DNA of 64,000 nt from Sindora glabra. Lineage: Eukaryota > Streptophyta > Magnoliopsida > Fabales > Fabaceae. The translations under genes were made by a program, and so were the position numbers. The stretch spans positions 59,963,220 through 60,027,219 of the forward strand of contig CM035232.1 of assembly GCA_020226215.1 (NCBI GenBank), in the 5' to 3' direction. How positions within the stretch are numbered: the first letter of the stretch is position 1; each line of letters opens with the position of its first letter. Under the pieces are notes generated by a model, which was not told the origin of the DNA, ran no database searches, and saw nothing but the letters and a program-made list of their open reading frames with translations. Shown piece after piece: positions 1 through 12,504 of the stretch.

Positions 1-1296
1 AGAAACCTTAAATGATATAGTATTTTCATGCTTATTCAAATTCTATTTAACCATATGTATATGTTGATGTCACATGTTATGTGTTGGTTAGGCGAAAAGG
101 TTAGATTTAAAAACAATTGATAAAAATTAGGGATTTAGAAATCAAATGCCTTTAGAGGGAAGAATTCTATTGTTTTTATGATTAACATACAAAAGTAAGT
201 GGTTGTAGCTAAAGAAGTTAGATTGTTTGAAGTTGAATAAAAAGTTGTAGAAAATATTTCATAATTCACTAAAATTACTATATCATTGATTATGAGTCAC
301 AATTTGAGTTAGTAGGCAATTTCCATAATAAATTCTAGAGTACAATTTAACTATAGCAACTCTAGATTTTGATCTTATTTGATTAATGCATATCCATGAT
401 TGATCCTAATGTTTGATTGCTTCTAACCTTTCGAAATTGATCTTGATATCTCAATAATCATAAATAATTAGCTATAAAAAATTTCCTTGAAATCAATCAC
501 AAAATTAAAAAAGGTTAAAATTTCCTTCTTTGTAAAACCTTCACGCTCAATTCTCTAGAAGAAAGAAAATAACTTTTCTATTCCTTAATAGAATGAAAAA
601 TAGACTATGAGGGTTGGACAGGTAGAGACCTCTTCTAATTAAATTAATGGTGTCATATATTTTATCTATTACAAAATTTATATCTATAAAATCAAATTGG
701 GCCTAAGTGCCAATTAAATACCCAATAACTTTGCATCACATTTATTGGATCCTTAAATATATTGATATTACTAACTTAATTTATATATTATAGGAGATCT
801 AAAGTGAAAATTTTCAATAATCTCTTATTTAGACCCACATAATTTATAAATACTGGTCACTTTAATATTAATGCCAATATCAAATGGCACTATTACACTT
901 ACAGGTATAAATTGAGATAATAAACATTCAATAATGCAAAAATTATATCTAAAAGGAATATTAATATCAAGCATATTGAATGCCTATATCCCATGAACCA
1001 AAAATAATCAATATTCAATAGGGATATTAGTTTAAAGTATGCATAATAAGATTTATATAACTTTAATATGACTATATGTAAATCTTCACAAAATAGTCCC
1101 AATATTTACTCAAGATGCCTAATGAGAATTAATATTCTTAACATAATAATGAGGTAGGGTCTAAATATCTCTAATATTGTGCACAAAATATATGGCAACA
1201 TAGAATAAATATTTCATTATGAATATTTAATTAAACAAATATTAAGATAAAAAATAATTACATCATGATCATATCAAATGTAAATAACTCTTACTA
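1..1296. other. AT-rich stretch without a recognised gene
   Basis: No coding signal is recognised on either strand. The stretch lies directly downstream, in the minus-strand sense, of a decayed copia pol, so part of it may be that element's 3' untranslated region and LTR. I could not define LTR ends. Confidence 0.4.
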
Positions 1297-3460
1297 ACCC
1301 ATAACATTAAAAGGCTTACATAGACTCATATTGTTTACATAATTGTTGCACATTCTTACTACTGAGCCTTCGATTAGTAGATTCATGAGCATTCAATTTG
1401 TGAAAATATGCTCATGTATCTTCTATCTCATAAATTAGTATTTCATGTAGTTCACAATAGGAAAATTGTTATAATAAATGGTTAAAGGCCTTAAAATGCT
1501 CTCAATAAGATTAAAGCCAAGAATATAATTCTTTTACCATAAGGTATCTCGAGTAGCCTTATGGCACATTACATATTTTGCTTCCATATTGGAGGTTGCT
1601 ATAAAAGGCTACATTTTTTTCATAACATAGCCTTTCTTACCTTTATAAATATGTATCTAGAAGTAGACTTATAATCATCTAGACAACTAGCAAAATCTGA
1701 GTTTAAGTAGCTTGTGATATTAAGATCTCTTAATCTTCTGTAAGTGAGCATAAAGTCTTTTATACCTTATTATTACCTTAATACTCTTTTTGCATTAGTC
1801 TTGTATCTCTAACTAGGATCAATCAGGTATCTTCAAAAAACACCTACAACATAAATAATATTAGAACTTATATATACTTGAGCATATATCAGGCTACTTA
1901 CGACTAATGCATATGGATTTTTTTTATCTTTTCTCTTTCTTTATAATTATGGGGACATTAGGCTTTTAAGAAAATTTTATCCTTCTAAATAGATGAAAAA
2001 GTATAAGAGCATATTAACATATTGAATCTTTCCAATATTTTCTTAAGGTGTGACTTTTAAGATAAGCCAAGTATACCCTTAGATCTATTACAATGAATTT
2101 CTATACCCAAGATAAAAGAGGCATTCTTGAGATTTTTATTTTGAATTATTGTGACAATATTTACTTTATTTTAATCAATATGTTCATGTTCTTAATTGCT
2201 AGGAGAATATCATCCATGTATAGCACTAAGATCATAAAACTATCCATTTTCATCAACATGTATATGCACGAGTCTGCATTATTCTCTTTAAACTTAAGAG
2301 AAGTCACTGTCTTATCAAATTTAAGATTCCATTATTTGTATGCTTGCTTTAGATTAATATTAACTTATTTATTTCACAAACCAGGTGCTCTTTACCCTTT
2401 TCTTAGAAACTATTTAGTTAATCTATATATACTATCTTTGTTAAGTCACTATTAAGGAAGGTTGTTTTCATATCCATCTAGTGCAATTCTAAATCAAAGT
2501 ATGTTATAAGCTCCATGATAACTTAGAATGAGTCCTTCATTGTCACTAGTTAGAAGATCTTTGTGTAATCTACTCCTTCTTTTTAAGTATACCTTTTTGC
2601 CATATGTCTAGTCTTGTACCTTTCAATTTGCCCATGAATGTCGTACTTGGCCTTAAAAACATATTTTCAAACTACCAGCTTGTAATCTTCAGGAACCTCA
2701 ACTAGATTCCATACTTCATTTTTATACATTAAAGCTAATTCATCTTGCATTAAGATAATCCATTCAAAAGAGTTAGGACTAGATACAATATGTGAGAATC
2801 TTATAGGATCAATGTCTTTATTTATGTTAAACTTATGTTCCTACAGATATACCAAGTAGTCATTAGAAATCACTTACCTACATTTTATATGTGATCTTCT
2901 TAGAGGAATGTAGAAGAAGACTCAGTATATTGAAGTACTAAAGGAATTACAATTTCAACCTCTCTAAAGGCAGTAATGCATAGTATGCAATTCCTATTGT
3001 CTAACTCATTTTCAAAATAAAATGCTTTGTTTAATTTAATTACCCAGGTGGTATAAGTTAGACAACAAAATAGGTTACCTCTATAACCACTGTAATAACC
3101 TATGAAAAATCTAGAGATAATCTTAGAATAAAATGTCTTGATGGTAAGAATATAAGGCTTCTTCTTTGCTTTATAACCTTAAACATAAAAATGCTTAAAG
3201 TTGAGCTTTTTACTATTTAGTAACTCATATGGGGTCTTAGGAACTAACTTGCTCAGAACTTAGTTCAAGATGTAAATAGTAATCTTTAAAGCTTTTCCCT
3301 GTAAAAACTTTAGAAGTGAGGAATGTGCAAGCATGCATTTGACTATATCTATAAGTGTCTTATTTTTTCTCTCAATCATATTGTTCTGTTTTGGTGTTCT
3401 AAGCATAGTGTGGCTAGCCATAATGCCACACTCTTACAAATACCTATAAAAAAGACTACG
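1297..3460 (-). mobile_element. Decayed Ty1/copia pol (integrase end, RT, RNase H)
   Basis: Read on the minus strand from high to low coordinates, this is the second half of a copia polyprotein with many stops and frameshifts. The end of the integrase core is near 3,440-3,300 (TPKQNNMIERKNKTL, compare the family's TPQQNGVAERKNRT). The reverse transcriptase begins near 2,760 (MYKNEVWNLVEVPEDYKLV) and has its YVDD-equivalent LYMDDIL near 2,190. The RNase H region follows near 1,950-1,300 (YALVVSSLIYAQ, then MEAKYVMC, then a PLTKG-like tail). It is truncated within the integrase at about 3,460; gag and protease are absent. Not functional. A plus-strand copia of a different state of decay lies next to it, so the two are separate insertions. 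The small open frames in this interval on the plus strand are shadows. Confidence 0.85.
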
Positions 3461-4289
3461 TGTTTTGGTCTCATCGTACCTCCTATAGTATTTGCCTTAT
3501 TTTTTTCCATTATAGAAAATAAAGCTTTTAATGATGAAAATTTAATAAAAAGTGATGTTCTTATCACTGAAGATAATGTTTTAGTGATAATATAGCTTTA
3601 TCGTCATAGAACCATAGTAATAGTGAAAAGATCAATTTATTGTCATAGAAGGTAATAATTTTTAATAAAAAGTTTTATTTCTAATCACTACAATTTTAAT
3701 CAAAAATATTTTTTTATTTTATAATGATAATAAGAAAAGATCATCACAATTGAATTCCAATGATGACTTAGTTTTGTCATTGAAAGGCTTTTTAGAATAA
3801 GATTTATTTATTGTCACCAACTAAATAAAAACTTGGAAGAATATTCCTTTATTAAGACAAATCCATCATGCCTTCAAAGAAAAGGGTTTTACACTCATTT
3901 GTCACACCAGCGCATTTATGCAATCTCTTTATCACATTCAATTTTTGTTTATTATCATTTTCGATCAATTTTCATCATTGCCAATAATCTGTTGTTCTCA
4001 TTGTCACCAATCCTTCCTTGTAGTCACCTTCAAATGCTAGCAAAGGAATAGCAAAGAAACACAACAAGTGAGTACCTATAATTGCTATGGTTTATCCTTA
4101 AAAATTATGATTTTTTATATTTTGAAGATATTTTATTTCCTCATTTTATTTCAATTTCAAGTACAATCATGACTAATGTGTTATAGATATTGTCTCAAAT
4201 ATGATGATATAATTATTAATGAAATAATTGTAAACTTTTTCCTATTTGTAGATTGTGATTTAATTTTCTATGAAGATGTAGTAACTGAT
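3461..4289. other. Spacer between two copia remnants
   Basis: No gene is recognised. The part at 3,520-3,850 has recurring short GTGATGA / TTGTCAT-like words in both orientations, reminiscent of the subterminal regions of CACTA elements such as the one at 57,006, but no CACTA terminus is visible. I leave the origin open. Confidence 0.3.
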
Positions 4290-5829
4290 GAATAATAAGT
4301 TCAAGTAATGGATAATTAGATCTATTCAATCATGAAAAATGACATGTGGGAACTAAAAATTTTGGCACCTAATAAAAGGTCCATTAGTGTCAAATAGGTA
4401 TACAAAATAAAGTATAAACTTAATGGTCAAATGGATCATTATAAAGTTAGGTTGGTGGTTAAAGATTATACGCAAAAGCCAGGAATTAACTATTTTAAGG
4501 CATTTGCACTAGTTTCTAGAATAAAAATCAATCAAATAATTCTTACCTTTTTTAGCATAAAATAAATGGAAGATCCATCAAATGGATGTGAAATCAGCAT
4601 TTTTGAATGACATCCTTGAAGAAGAAATTTATGTTAAGCAACCATTAAAGTATTTGAAGAAAGGATATAAAAAAAAAGCCTACCATTTGAAGAAAACTTC
4701 ATATGGATTAAAATAAGCACCTCAAGCTTGATATACATGGATTGATGCATTTTTGTTACAAGATAGATTTCAAAATATCCTTATACGCATACATTATATC
4801 TTAAGTATGAAGCAAGTGGAAATCTAATAATTATATATTTTTATGTTGATGACTTAATATTTATAGAAAATTTTGAGGAGATATTTATAAAATTCAAGGA
4901 GGTAATGACCAGCCAATTTGAAATAACAAATATAGGATTGGTGGCTTATTTCTTAGGCGTTAAAGTATGGCAAACTGATAAAGGCATTTTCATTTCCTAA
5001 CAAAAGTATGCCAATAAAGGAAATATTGTTAGAGAGGAATAATGGTTAATTCTTTTAAGGCAAAGAGAGGCCTAGGACAACTAACTTGCTCCATAGGTCA
5101 AATACACCCAGATAATATTCTCCATGCCTCATGTGACTACAGGAGAATCAAATTTATCTAGCTTAGGATCATCCCAGCCAATAAAAGAACATTCTTTTTT
5201 AAAACTCATGGCAGAGAATGGTTTAAACTTAACTTAGAGAATAATCTGACCACAGTTAAGGGAGTCAACTGGACAAATCTATAGTGCACAACAATTTGGT
5301 TTATATGAAAGTGGAGGAATGCTTTTGTTTTTCAAAATGAACATGACATCTCACACAATGCAATTGACTTCTTGGTCTTCTCATTCAAATAGTATGAAAC
5401 AACCTTTAGAAATAACTTACAATATAAAAGTAGACAAACTCAAATAATTCAAGTCAAATGGTATGCACCATAGAATGGGTGGTTGAAGTTAAACATAGAT
5501 AAAGCTTCGAAGAATAACCTAGGAAGATTAGGTTGTGGTGGACTCATTCAAAATGAGGCAGGTTAATGGGTGCATGGTTTCACAAGGAAATTAGGCATAT
5601 GCTTATCTCTTCGGACAGAATTGTGGGGAGCTTTCCATGGATACAAATAGTATAGGAGATAGGAATAAAGAATCTCATTCTAGAAATAGATTCAAAATTA
5701 TTAGTTAATTTGTTGCAGCAAAAAGCTATAGTGAAATCCAAGAATAGAGATCTCCTTATGCGATGTCGGTCATTGTTAAATAGAGATTGGAGGATTTCCA
5801 TCCAACACACCTTTAAATAAAGTAATAGA

Positions 5830-7495
5830 TGTTGTGTGTGTTCTAGGAACTAATCATATAGATGATTGAAATAATATACAATGTATTATATTTTATTTTA
5901 GATAATTTAATTATTATATTTTATTTTCATAATTTTATTATTATTCTACACGATTTATAACTTAATATAATAATTATCTTTAGAATAGTTTCGCTATTTT
6001 TAAAATATCCCTAATCAAGTATTAGTACAAAAAGAATAGTAATAATACATCGAGGCTAGCATGTATAGTGGTTGATGATTATGAATCATGGATATGTGAT
6101 ATTAAGTCAATAAATGAGTATATTATTAGTGAACAATGTACTGAACTGACCCATTATGAGAATATTGTATGGATAGAAGTGTCGTAAGTTATTCTCATAT
6201 GATCACAAATATATATAAACCTTTGACCTAAAGTCACTATAGTTTCCTACATGAGGAATTACTCACTTTAATATTGTCCTATGTCATCTTTAATCAGGAT
6301 GATAAATAGGGCATTAATTAGGTGTGTCATGAATCATGCAGAGGGAAGTGAATGATGTAGATGGGATTTTGTTACTTTTGTATAAAAGAAAAATATCCTT
6401 GGACCCCTTGATTGAGTAAGACTTAGAAATGCATGGTCATGCTCAATTAGATTAATATGTGATATTAATCATTTATTTTAAGTCTACTCAATATTAAGAA
6501 ATATAAATTAAACATTGATGAGGATAACACACTCCATGCTTCTAGTTCAATTTGAATATTATTACAAAAGGGATTATGATGTAAAATATTGATCATGTAT
6601 TAGGTGGATGTCAAATCACAGACATTCTTACTACTTAAGTGACAATGATGTATTGCTAGATACTGCTAACTATTTATGACTTAATAATGAGTCATTGTCA
6701 ACGTAGTAAGAACTTATAGGGTTACACAAAAGAAGTAGGAATAAGACAATAATTAATTAGATTTTAATTAGATTAATATCCAATTAATTAAACTTATTTT
6801 CATGCATATATATATTATTAAATAATAATATATTTTTCACGTAATAAATATAATTATTATGTGATATTATTTGATATTAAAGTAATATCAAATATTTACG
6901 TTATCAGATATTAGATAAATATATTATGAGATAATATTATTTTGATATTTAATAATTATATGCAATTATCTAATAATTAAGATATTTATATTATGAGATA
7001 ATATTATTATCTAATATTAGATAATTAATAGATAAGTCCTATCTCTCCCTATTATCTCTAGAATAAGGATAAGATAAATTTTTAAGTGTGATTAAAATTT
7101 TGGAAGCATTATCCTAGTAAGACTAGGATTGTGGCTTGCCTAAATTCTATAAAAAGAGGACTTGAGGGTAGCAATTTTATATACACGCTCATAGCTTCCA
7201 TACAAATCCTAAATCACTTAGAAAACATCCAATCCTAAATCATAGAGAGAAAAATGCATCCTAGCAGATTCGTGGAGGGTGAGAGGTCATTGTTCACTCT
7301 GTGTAGATATCGTAGAGATGCTGGACCTTCTAGTCGGAATTTGATTCATTCACTTTCAAGTTTTGATCAGTAGAAACACGAGTGTCTAATAGGTAAAACC
7401 CTAATAATTGATTTATACTTTTTGCATGGAGCCTAGATAGAATTCATATCAAATTTTTGAATTTCTGCTACATATGATAATCTAAATTCACAACA
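5830..7495 (+). mobile_element. Solo LTR, 1,666 bp
   Basis: The segment starts TGTTGTG and ends CACAACA, a perfect 7-bp terminal inverted repeat of the TG...CA type. It is flanked by ATAGA at 5,825-5,829 and ATAGA at 7,496-7,500, the 5-bp target duplication expected of LTR retrotransposons. Removing it and one ATAGA restores the LINE reading frame exactly (codons for SNRCVGWLAN). It has no coding content and carries a TATA-like box at 7,148 with a plausible transcript start downstream, which suggests the plus strand is its sense strand. The parent element lost its interior by LTR-LTR recombination. The superfamily cannot be told from the LTR alone. Confidence 0.9.
7148..7156 (+). promoter_or_regulatory. 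TATA box of the solo LTR
   Basis: TATAAAAAG lies about 350 bases before the end of the solo LTR, where the U3/R boundary of an LTR would be expected. Activity is inferred only. Confidence 0.45.
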
Positions 7496-7688
7496 ATAGA
7501 TGTGTAGGCTGGCTAGCAAACTACATTTTATCAAGTGATCCGGGATTAAAGAGATTGACCAACCCTTTGATGGAACTTTATAATACGATTCTTTATAATG
7601 TCTTAGGAGTTTCCACCTTACATGATATTTACATGTATTTTTTTTCTTTTGGGCTTAGGCTCCATCCATTTATAAAAAAAAAAAAAAA

Positions 7689-8487
7689 TATGCCAATGAT
7701 ATTCTGAAGAAATTCAAGATGGATTTAGCAATTCCAATCCAAATCCTAGTTGTTAAACCTTGAGATAAAGAAAAAAAGGCAATGAAGAACTGGTAAACCT
7801 AACTTATTTCAAAAGCATAGTTAGTAGTCTATACTATTTGACTTCCATTAAGCCAGACATTGTTTATGGAATTAGAATTATTAGTTGTTTCATAGGAAAG
7901 TTATATCAATCACACTCGTAAATAGCAAGAAGAATTTTATGGTATGTCAATAGTACTTGAGATTATGAACTTTTTTATACTTATTCTTATTCTAATGATT
8001 ATAACCTAGATAGGTATATAAATAGTAATTAGATAGGCAATGTTGAAATTAGAAAAAGTACCTCTAGTTATATTTTCAATCTTGGAGATAGTGTACTTTC
8101 TTGGTTTTAAAAGAAACATCAAGTGATAGCCTTATTAATTGTAGAAGATGAATATATGGCAACAACATCGATAGAGTGTCAAATAGTTTAGATTCACAGT
8201 CTACTAAAGAGTTAAAATAAATGTAAGAATTTTCAATAAGAATTATGTGTGATAATAAATCAGTTATTGCATTGGCAAAAAATCTAGTCTTTCATAGTAG
8301 AAGCAAACAAATTGGAATCAATGATCATTATATCAGAGAACTGATCAAGAATGGAGAAATAGAGTTCAAGTTTTGCAAATCTTATGAACAAGTTGCAAAT
8401 GTTTTGACAAAATCATTGAAGGTGAGTACATTCAAGAAGTTAAAGATAATATTTGGTATTATTTCAAAAATTAATATAAAGGGAGAC
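7689..8487 (+). pseudogene. Copia RNase H region, continuation of the split element
   Basis: This is the C-terminal part of the copia polyprotein separated from its RT by the LINE. Recognisable pieces are a PLSQTLFMELE-like stretch in place of the usual PDI..AV, WQQHR/SVKQ from the family's MAxTEA segment, and an open stretch at 8,245-8,490. The open stretch encodes MCDNKSVIALAKNLVFH, the canonical copia RNase H CDNQSAI...NPVFH motif, and ends with ANVLTKSLKVSTFKKLK. A polypurine tract (AAAGGGAGA, 8,478-8,486) follows directly. The open part is too short to be functional by itself. Confidence 0.85.
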
Positions 8488-9089
8488 TATTAGAAATTAT
8501 TAAATTAATTTTAAAATAAATAAATAAATAAATGGGAGCAACCTTAATTACTAAACATTAGAATGCTTAATGTTGAAGGAAGTTTAAAGTAACTGGATCA
8601 AACAGCAGCAGACATGGGCAATTACAAAAGAATATTATATTGGGAATTTAGCTTGCAAGTTGGAAGCTAGCTTTGCAATTGGATAGTGCTTGGAAATTTG
8701 TGGAGAGATATTTTATTATAATAGCGGTGTAATTCATTAAAATTCAAGTGATTTTATGGCTATAAAAGGGGACATTGGTTCTACATCAGAATACATGTGA
8801 GAGTAAAAACTTTGAGAAACAAAGCTACAATACCAAAATATTGCTCTACAGAATGTGCAATGTTTATTTTGCGAGTGTGGTAAAAGAAAAGACTCTATCC
8901 AATGTGAGAAAAAAATATTAAATGCTATTTTGTAATAGTATGCGAGAAAAAATAATATATTTTATATTTTGTAAGAGTTATTACAATTATAAAGGAAAAA
9001 GAGTTTCTCTCATTTTTACTCCCTCTCCACAAAAATTCTCTTTATTTTTTATGTATTAGTAAATAACTAAATATATAGTGGGTCCAACA
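8488..9089 (+). repeat. 3' LTR of the copia element
   Basis: It starts directly after the polypurine tract with TATTAGAAAT (TG expected; the second base seems mutated) and ends GGTCCAACA. It contains a TATA box TATAAAAGG at 8,761. The length of about 600 bp is normal for copia. No 5' partner is in the window, so identity between LTRs cannot be used for dating. Confidence 0.75.
8761..8769 (+). promoter_or_regulatory. TATA box in copia LTR
   Basis: TATAAAAGG is followed about 30 bases later by a plausible transcription start, within the 3' LTR of the copia element. It is the best promoter-like site near the element. Function is inferred. Confidence 0.5.
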
Positions 9090-10352
9090 TAGCTGTCCTC
9101 CACGAAGATCCGTACAGGAGTATATATAAGCTCCCGCATGTGGAGTTTCTAAACGCACAAGCATCTGGCTGGTTGAAACCATTCCAAGCAACCGTTAGAA
9201 GTAATCTACCATTAAGGTTGACATATAATTATGTAAACTTCCGTAATGTTATAGAATCTTAGTCAGGAATGCTCACATAAGCTACCTCATATGGAGAGGA
9301 GGGCCCATCCCCAGCCATTCATTTCGCGACTTCTGGATCAACTCATGGGTAGACTTTCTGTTCCTCCCTGCCATAATTCCATGGGCCCCTGCTTGTGCCA
9401 GTTGTCTGCAAATAACTTGGATTATATAGTTTCTAGCGTGGGCTCTACGTGATCGCCTTGCAAATGCGTGGGACGAGCAAATAGTACACTGCTATATCTT
9501 ATCCATTCCCGGACGGAGTAGAAGGGACCTTTTTCCAATAATTTCTATAGGTAAAAATATGCCAACCCATCTATCAAAATCACTCTTCGGACCACGTGGG
9601 TAGGGAAGGATCACCGCATGACAAATGTAATAGAGATCAAATCATAATTTATTAATATAATAATAAATTATGTGATGGGAATCAATTATTTTATAGTATT
9701 TTATAATAGGGACTAAACTTTGCTTTAATAATCTAATAATAAATAAATAAATTGAAGATGCGACATCATCTAAAAATAAATTGCTTTGATATAATGAATT
9801 TTTGGGTGACAATCACGGTATATCAACTTAAAATTGTGAAGCATAGATGAGAACAAATATGATTGACGTTCCATATATAACATAATTAAGTTACGAAAAA
9901 GATAATAGGATATAGAGAAATTACACTTTGTTTATTTGTAATTTCATCAATTTTTAATTAACATGTGGTGTTTTCAAGTATTTAAAGTTAGTTACATATA
10001 CTTTTTAAATATCAATATTTTGTCAATCTAAATTTTTTTCTACCTAATTTTTTTCATAGAATATTTCACAGTAAAGAAATTAAGTAAATTTGGATGAAAT
10101 TATAGAGGAATAAAGTATAATTGTTTCGTATTTATATGAATTGATATTCACAATTCTCAATGAAAGATAAAAAATTACATTAACCCAATCTCCTTGTTTT
10201 AATATTATAAACTATATATTATTGTTATATTCATATAAATATGGAAAAACTATACTTATATACATGTGAGTTTGCTTGATGTTATTTCAAAAATTGGATG
10301 GAAAAGTGTTTTATTGGGCGAGCAAAGTGTTATTCACTGAAAGCATATGTGA
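9090..10352. other. Unique-looking spacer, possible old promoter on minus strand
   Basis: No coding region is recognised. The first 500 bases are less AT-rich than the surroundings. Read on the minus strand, they hold a TATATATA-containing box near 9,120-9,128 and an ATG at 9,091-9,093 right beside the copia LTR end. This could be a gene promoter cut off by the copia insertion, but there is no protein evidence. The remainder is plain AT-rich sequence. Confidence 0.25.
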
Positions 10353-10353
10353 T

Positions 10354-10387
<34 letters not shown>

Positions 10388-10389
10388 AT
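10353..10389. repeat. (CT)n(AT)n microsatellite
   Basis: A compound CT then AT dinucleotide run. It produces short spurious open frames on both strands. Confidence 0.9.
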
Positions 10390-11347
10390 TTAGTTTCAAT
10401 TGATTGGTTTTCATTTATTAAGTTTTTATACAAATTAGAAGATTTGTTTGTTTTATAAATATTTTTTTGTTGGAATATCTCATTTATTTGTATAAAGTAA
10501 TAAAGTGACATGTCACTAGTATACCTTGATTAAAAAAGTTATTATACTTAGTACCATAATAGTGGGAGAAAATGATTTCTCTTTAAAGTGGAAGATATGA
10601 TTTTTTATTCACATTCGCATTTCATATTAAACAAATATAATATATTTAATTATCTTAATATTTTATAACTATATTATTATGGAAGATGTTTTTGGTTGAA
10701 ACAAATCAACCTTAAGACTTTTACCTATCATTTTTAAGTTGTTAGTGATATAATTGTTGTGGTTTTTTTGCATTATCTAATTAAATAATAATAACACATT
10801 ATTTTAAAAGGTGTTAATGAAAATATGTTTCTTTTGAAATGTAAAGTTATAAATTTTGAGATAAAAAATTGTGGTTTTCTCATCTATATATTTTTCTCTA
10901 TTTTCTGAACATCTGCGATAATTTTAGGATAATAATCTTTCTTTAAATTAAAATTCATATAATAGTGAAACCTTCAAAGGTTACATTTTTTAGGAAGAGT
11001 TTCAAAGAAAAGAATTAAATGATACTATAGTTATGGAAAAGAAAGAAATTCATACAATTGGAAATGCCTTAAATTTTTCTGTCTGAGATAGAATTAGAGT
11101 GAATAATGGAATTCTCAAAATTCAAGAGGTAAGTTTGATTTTTCAATTAATGATGTTTTTGTTATTTGAGATTTCTTTTGCTTTAATCTTACATTAATTT
11201 TAATGCATCTAAAAAGCGTGTGAATTGTATTTAATTGTGCTAATGATTGTTTTTCCTTATTCTTTCATCTAATTCAATTCCGTTTTGATGACTTTCTTAT
11301 TTGATTTTAATTCTTGCTACAATTTCAAAGGAAGTGATTGTATATAG

Positions 11348-11760
11348 GGTTCTCTCTCAACCACAAAGATGTAGAGTGTCGACATAAAGAATTGTTTTGA
11401 GAGAGCAAGCTCAAGCTAATTCAAGAATTAAAAAAAATCTTTGAAATTGATCCTTAGTATAATTACTAAATAAATTGATGAAAAGAAAGAGTTCAAGGCA
11501 AAGTAAAATGTTTATTTTCCTTTTCTCATCCATAATTTAACACCAGGGTTCTCTCTTAGCCACAAAGATGTAGATTGTGGACATATAGAATTGTTTTGAG
11601 AGAGTAAGCTAATTTGAGAATTTAAAAAAAAAAATCTTTGAAATTGATTCTTAGTGGAAGTTGCATACTTACTAAATAAATTGATGAAAAGAAAAAGTTC
11701 AAGGGCAAAGTAAAGTGGTGAAATTTTGATTTTCCTTTTCTCATCTATAATTTAATGCCA
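11348..11760. repeat. Tandem duplication, ~200-bp unit x 2
   Basis: Copy 1 (11,348-11,545) and copy 2 (11,549-11,760) both begin GGTTCTCTCT and contain CCACAAAGATGTAGA, AATTGTTTTGAGAGAG and AAATAAATTGATGAAAAGAAA. They end in CTTTTCTCAT plus a TATAATTTAA-like stretch. Copy 2 has a ~12-base insertion. The duplication lies immediately upstream of the RPA-like open frame. Confidence 0.8.
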
Positions 11761-11842
11761 TTTGTTAAATTTGATTTTTGCTTTGGATGACTGCTAACAT
11801 TGAATGAGCTCGAATAATTGACATATTTTTCATTATGGTTAA

Positions 11843-12049
11843 ATGATTTTGGATGAACTTCAAGAGAAAGTGCGATTAAGGATTCCAAAAAAGTTCATTC
11901 ACATAAGAAGAAAATTTGAAAGTGGGCTCATCACAAATGTATATATAGATTTTCTTGTTCATATTGAAGATACACAATTCTATGATTGTCTTATTGTTAC
12001 ATATGATATATGTACTATTGTTTATGATGAATCATATCTAATTATGTGA
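11843..12049 (+). pseudogene. RPA70-like DNA-binding fold fragment
   Basis: A 68-codon open stretch resembles the first OB fold of plant replication protein A large-subunit-like proteins. MILDELQEKVRLRIPKKFI corresponds to the family's lDekGekIqatIpkk, followed by F.SG...NVY.DFLV and an RxTxHxYKI-like end. Such domains occur in cellular RPA1 and in proteins carried by Helitrons. Here only about one tenth of the normal length is present, no upstream or downstream exon is certain, and no helicase domain is visible. The match is by eye and weak. It may be a captured fragment. Confidence 0.4.
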
Positions 12050-12504
12050 TTAATTAGTATGTTGTGTAATTCATGAAATATAGTGAATAAGATCTTATAT
12101 AAATTTGTGACTAGATGAAGAAATCAAAAGAGTTAGAAATAATGAAATTATTATTGTTTAAATAATTTGTAGTTTAATTGTATGATTAATGATTTATTTT
12201 TAAATATTATAAATTTTTATAATATGCTTTATCTTGTGAATTTAATCATACAATTATTTTGTGTGTAAGAAGAAAATGGTCTTTTATTTTTACAAGGGAA
12301 TGAAATTTAAATGATTATAATATTTCTTTTGAGAAAGTAATGCAAATGCATTTAAACAAGCATTGAATAAAGTGCAAAAGGACAATCATCTTAGAAACAT
12401 TCGAACCATCGTTAAAGAGATTGCAAATATAAGTGTTCTCAAACGTAAGATAAGGTAAGTGTTATCTATCTTCAATAAAAATAAGGTGAGGCTTTAATGC
12501 TTGT

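Larger units (their letters stand above)
5016..7688 (+). mobile_element. 5'-truncated LINE (non-LTR retrotransposon) with poly(A)
   Basis: Only the C-terminal part of ORF2 is present. Near 5,100-5,340 are the region after the zinc-binding domain and the typical W...RNAFVFQNEHD segment. At about 5,460-5,820 is an RNase H-like domain of the plant LINE type (GWLKLNIDKASKN, GCGGLIQNEAG, LRTELWGAFHGY). After the nested solo LTR the domain ends at 7,496-7,670 (NRCVGWLANYIL), followed by an A run at about 7,674-7,688. Without the 1,671 bases of nested LTR plus duplicated target the LINE is about 1.0 kb long, so it was truncated on insertion, as is usual for LINEs. Several stops interrupt the frame. 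The 9-bp flanking duplication and poly(A) tail make the class assignment firm. Confidence 0.88.
5007..7697. repeat. 9-bp target-site duplication flanking the LINE insertion
   Basis: The word TATGCCAAT occurs at 5,007-5,015 and again at 7,689-7,697, immediately after a run of A. It sits in the copia RT/RNase H coding sequence, whose reading continues across when the insert and one copy are ignored. This marks the exact boundaries of the LINE insertion. Confidence 0.85.
4290..9089 (+). mobile_element. Ty1/copia element, 5' truncated, split by a nested insertion
   Basis: The reverse transcriptase starts near 4,295 (MKNDMWELKILAP, then a KVRLVVKDYTQKPGI segment) and reaches the YVDD box (IIYFYVDDLIF) near 4,850 and FLGVKV near 4,960. 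It breaks off at 5,015. The same reading resumes at 7,689 (YANDILKKF, the segment that normally follows the KYA codons lost upstream) and runs through RNase H to about 8,487. A 3' LTR follows at 8,488-9,089. The 5' LTR, gag, protease and integrase are missing. Numerous stop codons show it is dead. Everything from 5,016 to 7,688 is a later LINE insertion with its own nested solo LTR. Confidence 0.85.

Noticed and set aside
3323..3595. Open frames of 90 aa (plus) and 63 aa (minus) near 3.4 kb
   Set aside because: The minus-strand copia integrase end overlaps the left part, and the rest is low-complexity AT-rich sequence; neither reads as a protein.
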